A program made the translations under genes and the position numbers. Below, piece by piece: positions 18,195 to 26,901 of a DNA stretch of 64,000 nucleotides; positions within the stretch are counted from its first letter, which is position 1, and every line of letters begins with the position of its first letter. The stretch comes from Oscillospiraceae bacterium (GTDB lineage: Bacteria > Bacillota > Clostridia > Oscillospirales > Ruminococcaceae), in contig JAHHTZ010000003.1 of NCBI GenBank assembly GCA_020024285.1, forward strand, positions 1 to 64,000, given 5' to 3'. Below the pieces are notes generated by a model. That model worked only from the letters and a program-made list of their open reading frames with translations, was not told the origin of the DNA and did not search any database.

Positions 18195-18223
18195 AGTATA
18201 CTATGTTTGGGCAATTCGGGCAA
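18195..18223 (-). promoter_or_regulatory. Promoter of recD2-comF(-mreB...)
   Basis: Minus-strand TTGCCC (18218-18223), 17-base spacer, TATACT (18195-18200). Confidence 0.65.
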
Positions 18224-18229
18224 GACCTT

Positions 18230-18574
18230 CTATTTTGATGGATGTTTTTTCAAAAGATACTCTGCAAGCTGCTGTGCGCTGACAAGGTGAAGCTCCTCAT
18301 TTTGTTCGCAATACAAACTGCATACCTCGCGGCTCTCGTCATCCATTCCAATATCGAGCAGGAAGATCTCGCTTCGTCCGTCCTCCCACTGGGTCAAAAT
18401 GCGAAGGTAGCGAATCAGCTGCTCCATATTTTCCACATGCCCCGAAAGCGGAACGGTCAGATAACGCGCAAGCTCCCAGGTGGGGCGGTTCCAGAACAGG
18501 AGGATAAATTCAGTCAGCTGAACGATCCCGAGGATCATCAGGAACCCGCCAAAACACCACAACAATAAACTCAT
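18230..18574 (-). CDS. Small membrane-anchored protein of unknown function
   Basis: 114 residues with one N-terminal hydrophobic helix (about 4-27) followed by a soluble, acidic part. I recognise no family. The soluble part is rich in Glu/Asp/Leu and ends in Lys. A cytoplasmic tail behind a signal anchor is the likely topology. AAAGGAG precedes the ATG. It lies just upstream of the recD2 promoter, so a functional link to recD2 is not implied. Confidence 0.65.
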   Translation of the reverse strand: MSLLLWCFGGFLMILGIVQLTEFILLFWNRPTWELARYLTVPLSGHVENMEQLIRYLRILTQWEDGRSEIFLLDIGMDDESREVCSLYCEQNEELHLVSAQQLAEYLLKKHPSK

Positions 18575-18679
18575 AACCCCACTCCTTTCAGAGGATTTTT
18601 ACTATCCTATGGAAAAAGCGGGGATTCGGTTCCTTTTCCTTAAAAATCAGCGGAATACTGCTGCAAAAGGGCAGACAGA

Positions 18680-18710
18680 AAGACCGGCGGTTTCCCGCCG
18701 GTCTTAAAAA
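18680..18710 (-). terminator. Terminator of the heterodimeric ABC exporter genes
   Basis: An 11-bp AAGACCGGCGG/CCGCCGGTCTT stem with a GAAA loop directly follows the stop. The tail on the minus strand is T/C-rich rather than pure T. Confidence 0.7.
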
Positions 18711-18711
18711 A

Positions 18712-20595
18712 TCAGTTCTGTGTGAGCTGTTCTTTATGGTATTGCAGGGTATAAAGCTGATAGTATCTGCCCTTTTGCGCGAGAAGCTCCTGATGGGTGC
18801 CCTGCTCCATGATCTCGCCCATCGAAAGCAGGATGATGTTGTCTGCATGCTGAATGGTGGAAAGCCTGTGCGCTACAATGAGCATCGTGCCGATATTCTT
18901 CATCTTTTCGAGCGAATCCTGAATCAGCACCTCCGTTTCGGTGTCGATGTTGGCGGTGGCTTCGTCAAGGATCATGACAGAGGGCTTGTGCAGGATGGTG
19001 CGCGCAAAGCTCAAAAGCTGGCGCTGACCGGCAGAAAAGTTGTTTCCGCGGTCCTGCACGACTTCATCCAGCCCGAGATCGAGCTTGTTGATAAAGGAAT
19101 CCGCATTGACATAGCGGCAGGTTTCCATCACTTCTTCATCCGATACCCCGTCCATCTGAAGGACGATGTTGCTGCGGATGGTTCCCGAAAAGAGGAATAC
19201 ATCCTGAAGCATCTGACCGAAGTGACGGCGCAGAGAGGAAATCTTGATTTTTTTGATATCGATGCCGTCAATGAGGATCTGCCCCTTCTGAATGTCATAA
19301 TTGCGGCAGATCAGGGAGAGGATGGTGCTTTTTCCGGCGCCGGTTGCGCCGACAAAGGCGACAGTCTGACGCGGTTTTACATGGAAGGACACTCCCTTTA
19401 AGATCCACTCGTTTGGCTCATAGGAGAACCATACGTCCTTAAATTCGATTTCGCCCTTGATTTCGGGGAGGTCGATGGCATCCGGTTCGTCCACCACATT
19501 CGGGACCATATCAAGAATGGTAAAAATCTTTTCGGCAGAAGCGAGGGCAGACTGCAAGGTATCAAAATGCTCTGCCATCGTTTCGATCGGATTAAAGAAC
19601 TTGGATGCATACATATAGAAGCTGACGATCATGCTGCTCGTCATGACCTGACCGAGGATCGGGGTATCCTTGATATAGCCTTTTCCTCCGAGATACAAAA
19701 GACACAGCACGGTGCAGATGTGAAGCATATAGATCATCGGGCGGAAAATACCAAACACAAACATGCGCTCGAGCTTTGCCCTTTGCAGCTTCTTGCTCTT
19801 TTCAAGGAAGGTGTCCATCTTCTCCTCTTCGCGGTTGAAGATCTGTGTGATCTTGATCCCCGAAAGATTTTCTGACAGGAAGGTGTTGAGGTCTGTACGG
19901 CTGTCTGTTACGCCCCGGTGCGCCCTTCTCGAAAATTTGCGGAAGATGACAGTAAAGAGAAGGACAAAGGGAACAAAGCACAGCACAACAAGCGTCAAAA
20001 CGTAGTTGAGGAAAAGCATGGAGCAAAGCACACCCAAGATGACGGCAAAGTTTTTGACCAGTGTTGCCAAAACCTTTGTGAACATCATCGAGATGGCGTT
20101 GGTGTCGTTGGTCACTCTGGTGACGAGCTTTCCGACCGGGATGCTGTTGAGCTGTTCATGGGAGAGGCTTTCGATATGGGTAAAAATATCCATGCGCAGG
20201 GAGGAGAGGATCTTCTGACCTGTTTTTTGCAGGATGATCGCCTGGATATAGGTGCAGGTCATCGAGATGACAAGGATGCCTGCGTATACTGCAACTACAG
20301 AGAGCAGATAGCTCATCTCAAACTCATCCTTGACGGTTTCCTCAATATGTCCGATCATGAGCGGCGAGATGATGTCGTATGCAATGGAAATGAGCATCAC
20401 AAAGAGAACGACCACAAAGTTTTTCCAATAGGGCTTTGCATAAACGAAAAGGCGCCTGAGGATTTCTCTGTCCGGCATATTTCGTTCAAATCCCATCGCC
20501 CGTTTATCTTTTACAGAAAAAAACGCAATCAGAAGGATCAGGGTAAAGGTGCCAATGATGGCACCGATCGTCAAAATCGGAAAATACTCACGCAT
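18712..20595 (-). CDS. ABC exporter subunit with catalytic Walker B, degenerate signature
   Basis: One half of a heterodimeric type IV ABC exporter (BmrCD/LmrCD/TM287-288 class). The 627 residues have an extra N-terminal helix (about 7-28), a six-helix membrane domain and an ATPase domain with GATGAGKST (Walker A) and VMILDEAT (Walker B with the catalytic Glu). The signature is FSAGQ instead of LSGGQ. Its start overlaps the partner's stop by 8 bases. Paired with the partner's ILDDS/VSGGQ, one ATP site is canonical and the other degenerate, the usual asymmetric design. The substrate is unknown. Confidence 0.9.
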   Translation of the reverse strand: MREYFPILTIGAIIGTFTLILLIAFFSVKDKRAMGFERNMPDREILRRLFVYAKPYWKNFVVVLFVMLISIAYDIISPLMIGHIEETVKDEFEMSYLLSVVAVYAGILVISMTCTYIQAIILQKTGQKILSSLRMDIFTHIESLSHEQLNSIPVGKLVTRVTNDTNAISMMFTKVLATLVKNFAVILGVLCSMLFLNYVLTLVVLCFVPFVLLFTVIFRKFSRRAHRGVTDSRTDLNTFLSENLSGIKITQIFNREEEKMDTFLEKSKKLQRAKLERMFVFGIFRPMIYMLHICTVLCLLYLGGKGYIKDTPILGQVMTSSMIVSFYMYASKFFNPIETMAEHFDTLQSALASAEKIFTILDMVPNVVDEPDAIDLPEIKGEIEFKDVWFSYEPNEWILKGVSFHVKPRQTVAFVGATGAGKSTILSLICRNYDIQKGQILIDGIDIKKIKISSLRRHFGQMLQDVFLFSGTIRSNIVLQMDGVSDEEVMETCRYVNADSFINKLDLGLDEVVQDRGNNFSAGQRQLLSFARTILHKPSVMILDEATANIDTETEVLIQDSLEKMKNIGTMLIVAHRLSTIQHADNIILLSMGEIMEQGTHQELLAQKGRYYQLYTLQYHKEQLTQN

Positions 20596-22372
20596 TCTGA
20601 TGCTCGCCTCCTTCTTCCTCCAGTCTTTGCAGATCCACCATTTTGCGGTAAGCAGGGTTGCTGCTGTAAAGCTCCTGATGGCTGCCGACCGCCTCTACCC
20701 TGCCGTTTTCGACAAAGACGATCTTATCCATCTTTTCGATGGTGGAGATTCGGTGCGCAATCAGGATCGTTGTTTTGCCGTCACGCGTTGTGTGCAGGTT
20801 ATCCAGGATAGTGCGCTCTGTTTTTGTATCCACAGCGGAAACAGAGTCGTCCAGAATGAGGATCGGTGCATCCTTCATCAGCGCGCGGGCAATGGAGATT
20901 CGCTGCTTTTGTCCGCCGGAAACCGTGACGCCGCGCTCTCCCAATACAGTATCATAGCCGTGGGAAAACTCCATGATGTTGGAGTCGATATCCGCCATTT
21001 TTGCTGCATGTGTGATGCGCGCTTCTGCCTTGTTGTCTACACCGAAGCCGATGTTGTTGGCAATCGTATCCGAAAACAGGAAGTTATCCTGCGGTACATA
21101 GGCACAGTTGGAGCGCACATCCCGAATCGCGATCGTATTGACATCGTGACCATCGATAAACAGCGTTCCGTCCGGAACATTGTAGGTGCGAAGGATCAAA
21201 TCGACAAGGGTGGTTTTTCCGGAACCGGTCTTTCCGACAAGTCCGACGTTTTCCCCTGCTTTGATCGTAAAGGAAATGTTTTCGAGGGAGTTAAATTCCC
21301 CGTCCGGATAGCAGAAATTGAGATTTCTGAACTCGATGTCGCCGCGGACGTGGTCAAGATGGATCACATCCGGTCTGTCGATCACGGTCTGCTCTGCATC
21401 GAGCATCTCGCTGATGCGCAGCAAGGATGCCTTGCCCTGCGAGGTCAGGTCGATGAGCTCTGAGACAGACATCACGGGCCAGATGGTCGCATTAAAATAG
21501 CCGATGAATTCGACAAGCTGTCCCGCGTTGAATTTCCCCTGATACACAAGATAGCCGCCATATCCGAGGATCACACAGACTACACTCTCCACAAACGTCA
21601 TCGCCAAAATACGAAAAAGCGTGGAGGTCTTTGTGAAATCCACGTTGGTGCGCTCGTTTTCCTTGTTGAGCTTTTTAAATTGGAGAAGCTCCTTTGATTC
21701 CTTTACAAATGCTTTGATGACTGCAATTCCCGAAAAGCTCTCCTGTGCAAAATCCGAGAGCTGTGAAAATGCCTTTTGGCGCGCATCCCATTTTTTCGTG
21801 AGCTGCTTTCCGATGATGACCGAGCAAGCCAGCAGACAAAACAGAGGAATAAGGGAGATCCCCGTCAGGAAGGGGTCCATATTCCACATTTTTTTCATGG
21901 CAAGCACGGTTAAAAACACCGCATCGCACAGCATCAGGATGCCCCAGCTGTAGCATTCCTGAACGGCATCCAGATCGTTTGTGAACAGGCTCATCATATT
22001 GCCGACCTTGTTGACCTGATAGTATTCGCGGCTCAGGTCCTTGCAGTGGTCAAACATTCGGTTGCGCAGGTCGGTTTCCACCTGAATCCCGGCACTGAAA
22101 AAGCATGAGCGCCACAAAAAGCGTCCGAATACGATGAGCAGAATGATGAAGAGCATGGGCAGGCAGATCCGATCCAGCAGAAAATCCATATCAAACGCTC
22201 TCTGCACACCGTCCGCCATGACAACGCCGTTGTTCATACCGTTGATGACCATTTGATAGAGATTCGGTATGATCAGCTGCAAGTAGTCCACAGCGATGAG
22301 TGCGATCAATCCCATCAGCAGCCGAGGGGCAAAGCGCAGATAATACCGGTTGATATGTTTGCCAAATATCAT
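20588..22372 (-). CDS. ABC exporter subunit with degenerate Walker B
   Basis: The partner of the downstream subunit. 594 residues: six membrane helices, then GKTGSGKTT (Walker A), VSGGQKQRISIARAL (good signature) and ILILDDSVSAVD, where Asp replaces the catalytic Glu. Together with the other subunit's FSAGQ this makes the non-hydrolysing site. GGAGAG precedes the ATG. It is first in a two-gene operon under a visible promoter. Multidrug or lipid/peptide export is possible. Confidence 0.9.
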   Translation of the reverse strand: MIFGKHINRYYLRFAPRLLMGLIALIAVDYLQLIIPNLYQMVINGMNNGVVMADGVQRAFDMDFLLDRICLPMLFIILLIVFGRFLWRSCFFSAGIQVETDLRNRMFDHCKDLSREYYQVNKVGNMMSLFTNDLDAVQECYSWGILMLCDAVFLTVLAMKKMWNMDPFLTGISLIPLFCLLACSVIIGKQLTKKWDARQKAFSQLSDFAQESFSGIAVIKAFVKESKELLQFKKLNKENERTNVDFTKTSTLFRILAMTFVESVVCVILGYGGYLVYQGKFNAGQLVEFIGYFNATIWPVMSVSELIDLTSQGKASLLRISEMLDAEQTVIDRPDVIHLDHVRGDIEFRNLNFCYPDGEFNSLENISFTIKAGENVGLVGKTGSGKTTLVDLILRTYNVPDGTLFIDGHDVNTIAIRDVRSNCAYVPQDNFLFSDTIANNIGFGVDNKAEARITHAAKMADIDSNIMEFSHGYDTVLGERGVTVSGGQKQRISIARALMKDAPILILDDSVSAVDTKTERTILDNLHTTRDGKTTILIAHRISTIEKMDKIVFVENGRVEAVGSHQELYSSNPAYRKMVDLQRLEEEGGEHQNA

Positions 22373-22422
22373 AATTCTCTCTCCTCTCTAACTTTCTTTT
22401 TCGCTTTAGAAATTCAAAGCTC

Positions 22423-22451
22423 AGTATACCATTTGTCACATGATTTTACAA
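22423..22451 (-). promoter_or_regulatory. Promoter of the heterodimeric ABC exporter operon
   Basis: Minus-strand TTGTAA (22446-22451), 17-base spacer, TATACT (22423-22428) preceded by TGG (extended -10). Confidence 0.65.
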
Positions 22452-22507
22452 GATAATAAGAGGGCAGAAAAGCGCTTTCTCCCGAAAACAAAACGCCCCG
22501 TCAGATA

Positions 22508-22546
22508 AAAATCGCAAGCGGCACTGTGGATACAATGCCGCTTGCG
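22508..22546 (-). terminator. Terminator of the M20 amidohydrolase gene
   Basis: CGCAAGCGGCA (22513-22523) pairs with TGCCGCTTGCG (22536-22546). The minus-strand tail is T-rich. Confidence 0.8.
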
Positions 22547-22627
22547 TTCGCGTTTTTATAAAGACTGTTTTGTGAAAAACCAGGGTGCAACAACCGGGGA
22601 GAGCCTTTTGGGGTCTAAAACGGAAGA

Positions 22628-23803
22628 TCATCGATTCAAAAACTTCTGAACAATGGATACAAAGACAGCGGAGCCCATCCAGAGGACATCCTCATCGATG
22701 TCAAACTTGCAGTTGTGGTGTGCAATGTTGGTGTGCTTTTCGGGATTGGAGGAGCTCAGGAACATGAAGGAGCCCGGAACCTTCTGCAGATAGTATGCAA
22801 AGTCCTCTCCGCCCATATTGGGAGCATTCAGTGTGGTGAGGACATGCTCTGCCCCGATTGCTTCCTCAGCAGCTTCGGCTGCAAGTTTTGCCATATCCGG
22901 GTCGTTGACTACAGGGGGCGCACCCCAGATGATTTCAGACTCCGCAGTACCTCCGAATACCTGAGCTGCAGCAACTGCGATTTCCTGAATGCGGCGGGCA
23001 ATGCGCTGACGGACCTCCTCGTTTACTGCGCGGAAGGTACCTTCCATCACAACTTCATCCGGAAGTACGTTGTATGCGTTTCCGCCGTGGATGCTGCACA
23101 CAGTCAGCACCACAGGGTCGCAGGCATTGAATTCTCTGGCATTTACTGCTTCAAGCGACAAAACGATGTGAGAGGCGATGTTGATGGGGTCGATTCCTTT
23201 TTCCGGTGTGGAGCCATGGCAGCCGACACCCTTTACCTTTATAACAAATTTATCAAAGGATGCCATAAAGCTCCCCGCGCTGACAAGCAGCGTCCCCGCT
23301 GGGATCTCTTTTCCGAAGATGGTGCCGATATGGGTGCCGAATACTGCATCCACACCGTCAACTCCGCCGTTTGCAACGGTCACCTCTGCTCCGCGGGACA
23401 ATTCCTCCGCTGTCTGGAAAAGAAGGCGGACAGTTCCGCACAGTTCGGACTGATGCTCCTTGAGTACCCTTGCCGCACCCAGCAGCATCGCTGTATGAGA
23501 GTCATGACCGCAGGCATGCATACAGCCGTTTGTTGATGCAAAGGAAAGCCCTGTTTCTTCCTTGATCGGAAGTGCATCCATATCTGCACGCAGAGCGATC
23601 GTTTTTCCCGGTTTTCCGCCCTCGATAGCTGCAATCAGTCCGCTGTCACCCTCGTTCTGTTTGTAAGGGATGCCAAGGCGATCGAACTCTGCACGGACAT
23701 ACGCAGAGGTTTTTGGCAAATCAAGACCAAGCTCCGGGATCTAATGCAGATCACGGCGCAGCTTTACAACATAATTTTGCAGATCATTTCTTTCATACCA
23801 CAT
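22628..23803 (-). pseudogene. M20 family amidohydrolase interrupted by an amber codon
   Basis: An M20/M40 peptidase-like amidohydrolase (N-acyl-amino-acid or carboxypeptidase type). From the ATG at 23801-23803, with AAAGGAG upstream, the frame reads MWYERNDLQN...RRDLH, then TAG at 23741-23743 (codon 21), then IPELGLDLPKTSAYV. The family motif here is 'LHQxPE', so one C-to-T change of CAG explains the stop. Downstream the catalytic parts are intact: ADMDALPI, HACGHDSHTAMLLG, QTAEELSRG, a dimerisation domain and GGEDFAYYL. A TTG restart at 23719 would remove about 28 residues. It follows the cystine carrier gene, so N-acyl-cysteine breakdown is a plausible former role. Confidence 0.8.
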
Positions 23804-23839
23804 AAAATCAAATCTCCTTTCGATGATGCTGTTTTTCAT

Positions 23840-23896
23840 TCTCTTTTGCAGATACAACGGCAAAAGAGAGTGGTACCGCGGATGCTGCACCACTCT
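23840..23896 (+). other. T-box-like motif without a matching downstream gene
   Basis: A 10-bp hairpin (23840-23849 with 23860-23869) is followed by GAGTGGTACCGCGG (23868-23881), the conserved T-box core. AGAGTGG also pairs with CCACTCT (23890-23896). No stem I, no T-run and no plus-strand gene follow; both neighbours are on the minus strand. It may be a decayed T-box, or simply act on the minus strand as a hairpin after tcyP. Confidence 0.35.
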
Positions 23897-24019
23897 GCTC
23901 TATGTTCTTATTGTATGGATCACAAAGGACGGTATATGATATCAAAAGCACTTACAGAAAGAACCTGTCCGATTTTCTGTATTGATTTTTCTTGTATCCG
24001 TCCCTTCTGCTGCATCACA

Positions 24020-25396
24020 TTATTTTGCAGCGTGCTTGCTTTCAGTATCAGAAGATTTCGCGTTATATACGGACAGATCGATCTTTTTGGTCAGTTTTGC
24101 TGTAACCAGACCGGTAACCATGCCATCACTTACATTCAGCGCTGTTCTTCCCATATCAATGATTGGTTCGACACCAACCAGCAGTCCTGCCAGACCAACC
24201 GGCAGACCAAGTGCAGACAAAACTGTGATTCCTGCAAAGGTTGCACCGCCGCCCACGCCGGCAATACCGATGGAAGCAAATGTAATAACGAGGATGGTGG
24301 TAATAAAGAAGGACGGGGTGATTGGCTGCCCAACGACAGGAGCTACCATCATAACAACAACAGCCGGATAGATCGCTGCGCATCCGTTTTGTCCAATGGA
24401 GGTGCTCAGGGAACCTGCAAGGTTTGCCACACCGCTTTCAACACCCATATCGTTTGTCAGGCTCTTGATGGTCAGAGGAAGCGTTCCTGCGCTGGTGCGG
24501 GAGGTGAATGCAAAGATCAGGGTCGTCATCGCTTTTTTGAAGAATGTGAGCGGATTCAGCCCAAATCCTGCAAGGATCAGTCCGTGGATGACAAACATAA
24601 TCAAAATTGCCACATAGGAAGCCACAACAAAGGTCAGCAGTCTCAAAACGCTGCTGAAGTCACTTCCTGCAATCGTCTTTGTCATCAGTGAGAAAATACC
24701 GTAAGGGGTCAGCATAACGATCATCATGACGACCTCTACCACCAGTGTGTTGAGCGAATTCATCATCTTCGTGAAGAATTCCGCCTCCTCCGGTGCATAG
24801 GTGCGCACTCCGATCAAGCCTACACCGAGGAGTGCAGCAAAAAATACAACAGACAGTGTTGCATTGCTGCCCTGACCGGTCAGGGCGTAAACCGGGTTCA
24901 AGGGAATGATGTCGAGAAGCGTGCTTTCAACGGATTTTGCATTTTCTGCACGTTCTTCGATCTTTTGTGACTGTGCGCTTTCCGCCTCACCGATCTCAAG
25001 ACCCTCTGCGCTGACACCGAATGCCAAAGCAGTACCGGCACCAACGATTGCTGCGATTGCAGCAGTCGACAGCAGCACCGCCAAAACGATTGCCGTCATC
25101 TTGCCAAGTCCTTTGTTGGACTTCTGATTGATGATTGCACAAACGATTGAAACAAAAACGAGCGGGATCACCATCATTTTAAGCAGCTTTGTATAAGCTG
25201 TACCAACAAGACTGATCCATCTCAGGCTTTCGGAGATCATGCCTGCATCTCCCACCATTTTGAGGATCGCACCAAAAGCGATACCGCCCAAAAGTCCCAC
25301 TGTTACAAGTACGTTAAAGGATTTTCCTTTTTTATGTAGAGCAAATATTACTGCCAGATATGCCAAAAAACAAATTACACTGATTGATACACTCAT
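24020..25396 (-). CDS. tcyP: L-cystine/dicarboxylate symporter, TcyP-like (DAACS family)
   Basis: A Na+/H+-coupled membrane symporter. Across its length it closely follows Bacillus TcyP, as in 'GVSAEGLEIGEAESA', 'TSRTSAGTLPL', 'SIGQNGCAAIYPA', 'IGIAGVGGGATFAGI' and 'VEPIIDMGRTALNVSDGMV'. That supports cystine uptake rather than glutamate. 458 residues from the ATG at 25394-25396, chosen for AGTAGGA 6 bases upstream. Eight membrane helices plus re-entrant loops are typical. It heads a minus-strand pair with the amber-interrupted M20 gene and has a leader of about 300 bases. Confidence 0.87.
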   Translation of the reverse strand: MSVSISVICFLAYLAVIFALHKKGKSFNVLVTVGLLGGIAFGAILKMVGDAGMISESLRWISLVGTAYTKLLKMMVIPLVFVSIVCAIINQKSNKGLGKMTAIVLAVLLSTAAIAAIVGAGTALAFGVSAEGLEIGEAESAQSQKIEERAENAKSVESTLLDIIPLNPVYALTGQGSNATLSVVFFAALLGVGLIGVRTYAPEEAEFFTKMMNSLNTLVVEVVMMIVMLTPYGIFSLMTKTIAGSDFSSVLRLLTFVVASYVAILIMFVIHGLILAGFGLNPLTFFKKAMTTLIFAFTSRTSAGTLPLTIKSLTNDMGVESGVANLAGSLSTSIGQNGCAAIYPAVVVMMVAPVVGQPITPSFFITTILVITFASIGIAGVGGGATFAGITVLSALGLPVGLAGLLVGVEPIIDMGRTALNVSDGMVTGLVTAKLTKKIDLSVYNAKSSDTESKHAAK

Positions 25397-25854
25397 ATAA
25401 CATCCTACTTTCCTATTCTTGTCATTCAAACAATTTTTCTGCATCGGTGCAGCGATGCGAAGGCTATTGTGTGCACAAAGCTTTTCACCAACGACATCCC
25501 TGCATTATTTCATTCAATTTGTCTGTGTCAGCACAGACTGTCCTCACTTTCTGACAGACGTTCGCATTCTGTTTGAGATTTGTGAATAAACCATACACTA
25601 TTACCCCATTTCTCTTTTTGAATCTCCAAAGGGACCTGTGTTTTGTCCTCTTTGCTTGTGCCGCTCTCTTTTCTAAAATTGCCGAAAATATTTCAGCAAT
25701 TTATGCTCCCTATTATATCATGTTATCTTAAAAATAATAATTATCCTTAAAATACAATTATGATCTGCTAATTTTGTCATAATAGTATAATATTTGATAT
25801 TTTAATTTTTTATACTCGGTTGTGGAAGTGGAATTACAAGTTGTCCTCTGAGTT
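25397..25854 (-). promoter_or_regulatory. Long AT-rich leader/promoter region of tcyP
   Basis: No ORF of note. On the minus strand TATAAT (at 25712-25717) preceded by a weak -35 could start a transcript with a leader of about 300 bases. Just upstream two similar blocks, TTTTAAGGATAA and TTTTTAAGATAA, may be operator half-sites. The leader holds several short hairpins, for example GTCTGT/ACAGAC and GCATCG/CGATGC. I do not recognise an S-box or T-box in it. Confidence 0.4.
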
Positions 25855-26713
25855 TTAATTGATCTTCCAGCCCTCGGTCGTCATCTGCAAATTCCACAGA
25901 TTTGCATAGAGGTCATTTTGGTAAGGAGCTGCTTATGTGTACTACTTTCAACGATGTGACCTTGATCCAAAACAAGAATATTGTCTGCACCAACAATTGT
26001 TTTCAGGCGATGTGCAATCACAATGACCGTTCTGCCTTGGATCAATCGACTGATTGCCTGCTGAATCTCCGCTTCATTCTTCGGAGCAAGAGATGCTGCT
26101 GCTTCATCATCGCCCTCGGCAATGGAGATTCTCTGTTTTTCACCGCCGGACAGCGTAGAGCCGCCTTCACCGACCATGGTATCGAATCCCTGCGGCGGTT
26201 TCATGATAAAGTCATAGTAATTTGCCAATTTCGCAGCCTGTTCGATTTCCTGCCATCCCTCACATTATGAGTTCAGAGTAGTTCATGATCGCAACTGCCA
26301 GCGGGTCGAAAATGCGGGTTCCCACCAATAAAAACATGGCAAAAGCGGGAACATCGAGAGAACCGCCCAATACCAGGTACACATCGGCAATGGTCATAAA
26401 GCATAGACCGCTCCGCAGGAATGTGGCAGAAATGAAATTCAAGGGTCCAACACTGCTCTCAACATGAACGGAGGCATCTCTATCATCCTTGCAGGCTCTT
26501 TCAAGCTGTCCAAAATTTTTGCCCTGCATATGATAGGATTTAATGATCTGCATTCCATAGAGATATTCCTGTAATCTGTTTGCCTGCTCTATTCTGGTTT
26601 TAGACAAGCGGACATCGACCCTCCGTTCCAGGCTCTGCATTCCCAGCATAATGAGCATGGCAATCGGAAATCCTGCAAACGCTGCAAGCTCCATGCGCCA
26701 ATTGATGAAGAAA
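25855..26713 (-). pseudogene. Remnant of an ABC transporter (membrane + ATPase) gene
   Basis: Two disjointed pieces of one YbtP-like half transporter. The 26260-26713 part encodes the end of the membrane domain (FFINWRMELAAFAGFPIAML to LAVAIMNYSEL). The 25855-26250 part resumes in the ATPase domain at 'AAKLANYYDFIMKPPQGF' with an intact LSGGEKQ signature. The N-terminus, the Walker A region and the stretch from ISIA to the Walker B are deleted. A frameshift near 25915 moves the end 'DLYANLWNLQM' to another frame. The copy is clearly non-functional and may be a leftover third exporter of the adjacent locus. Confidence 0.8.
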
Positions 26714-26714
26714 C

Positions 26715-26764
26715 TAAAATCGCCGATGCGAGCAGATCATAAACTGCTTACATCGGCGATTTTA
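26715..26764 (-). terminator. Strong inverted repeat at the end of the AraC/ECF/ABC operon
   Basis: A 14-bp perfect stem (26715-26728 with 26751-26764) has a further AGCAG/CTGCT inner stem. It lies 140 bases after the last intact ABC gene and abuts the ABC remnant. The minus-strand tail is moderately T-rich. Between it and 26901 I see nothing. Confidence 0.5.
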
Positions 26765-26901
26765 TTCTATTGCCAGAATTATTTAGACAGACAAGCTGCA
26801 GCGTCCCCTGTTTCGAGGTTTGTGGATTTATCGGTACAGCTCAGCTAATTCATCGGTCTGAGTGGGGATTTGTGATAATTTAAAACAGATACGACTCATT
26901 T

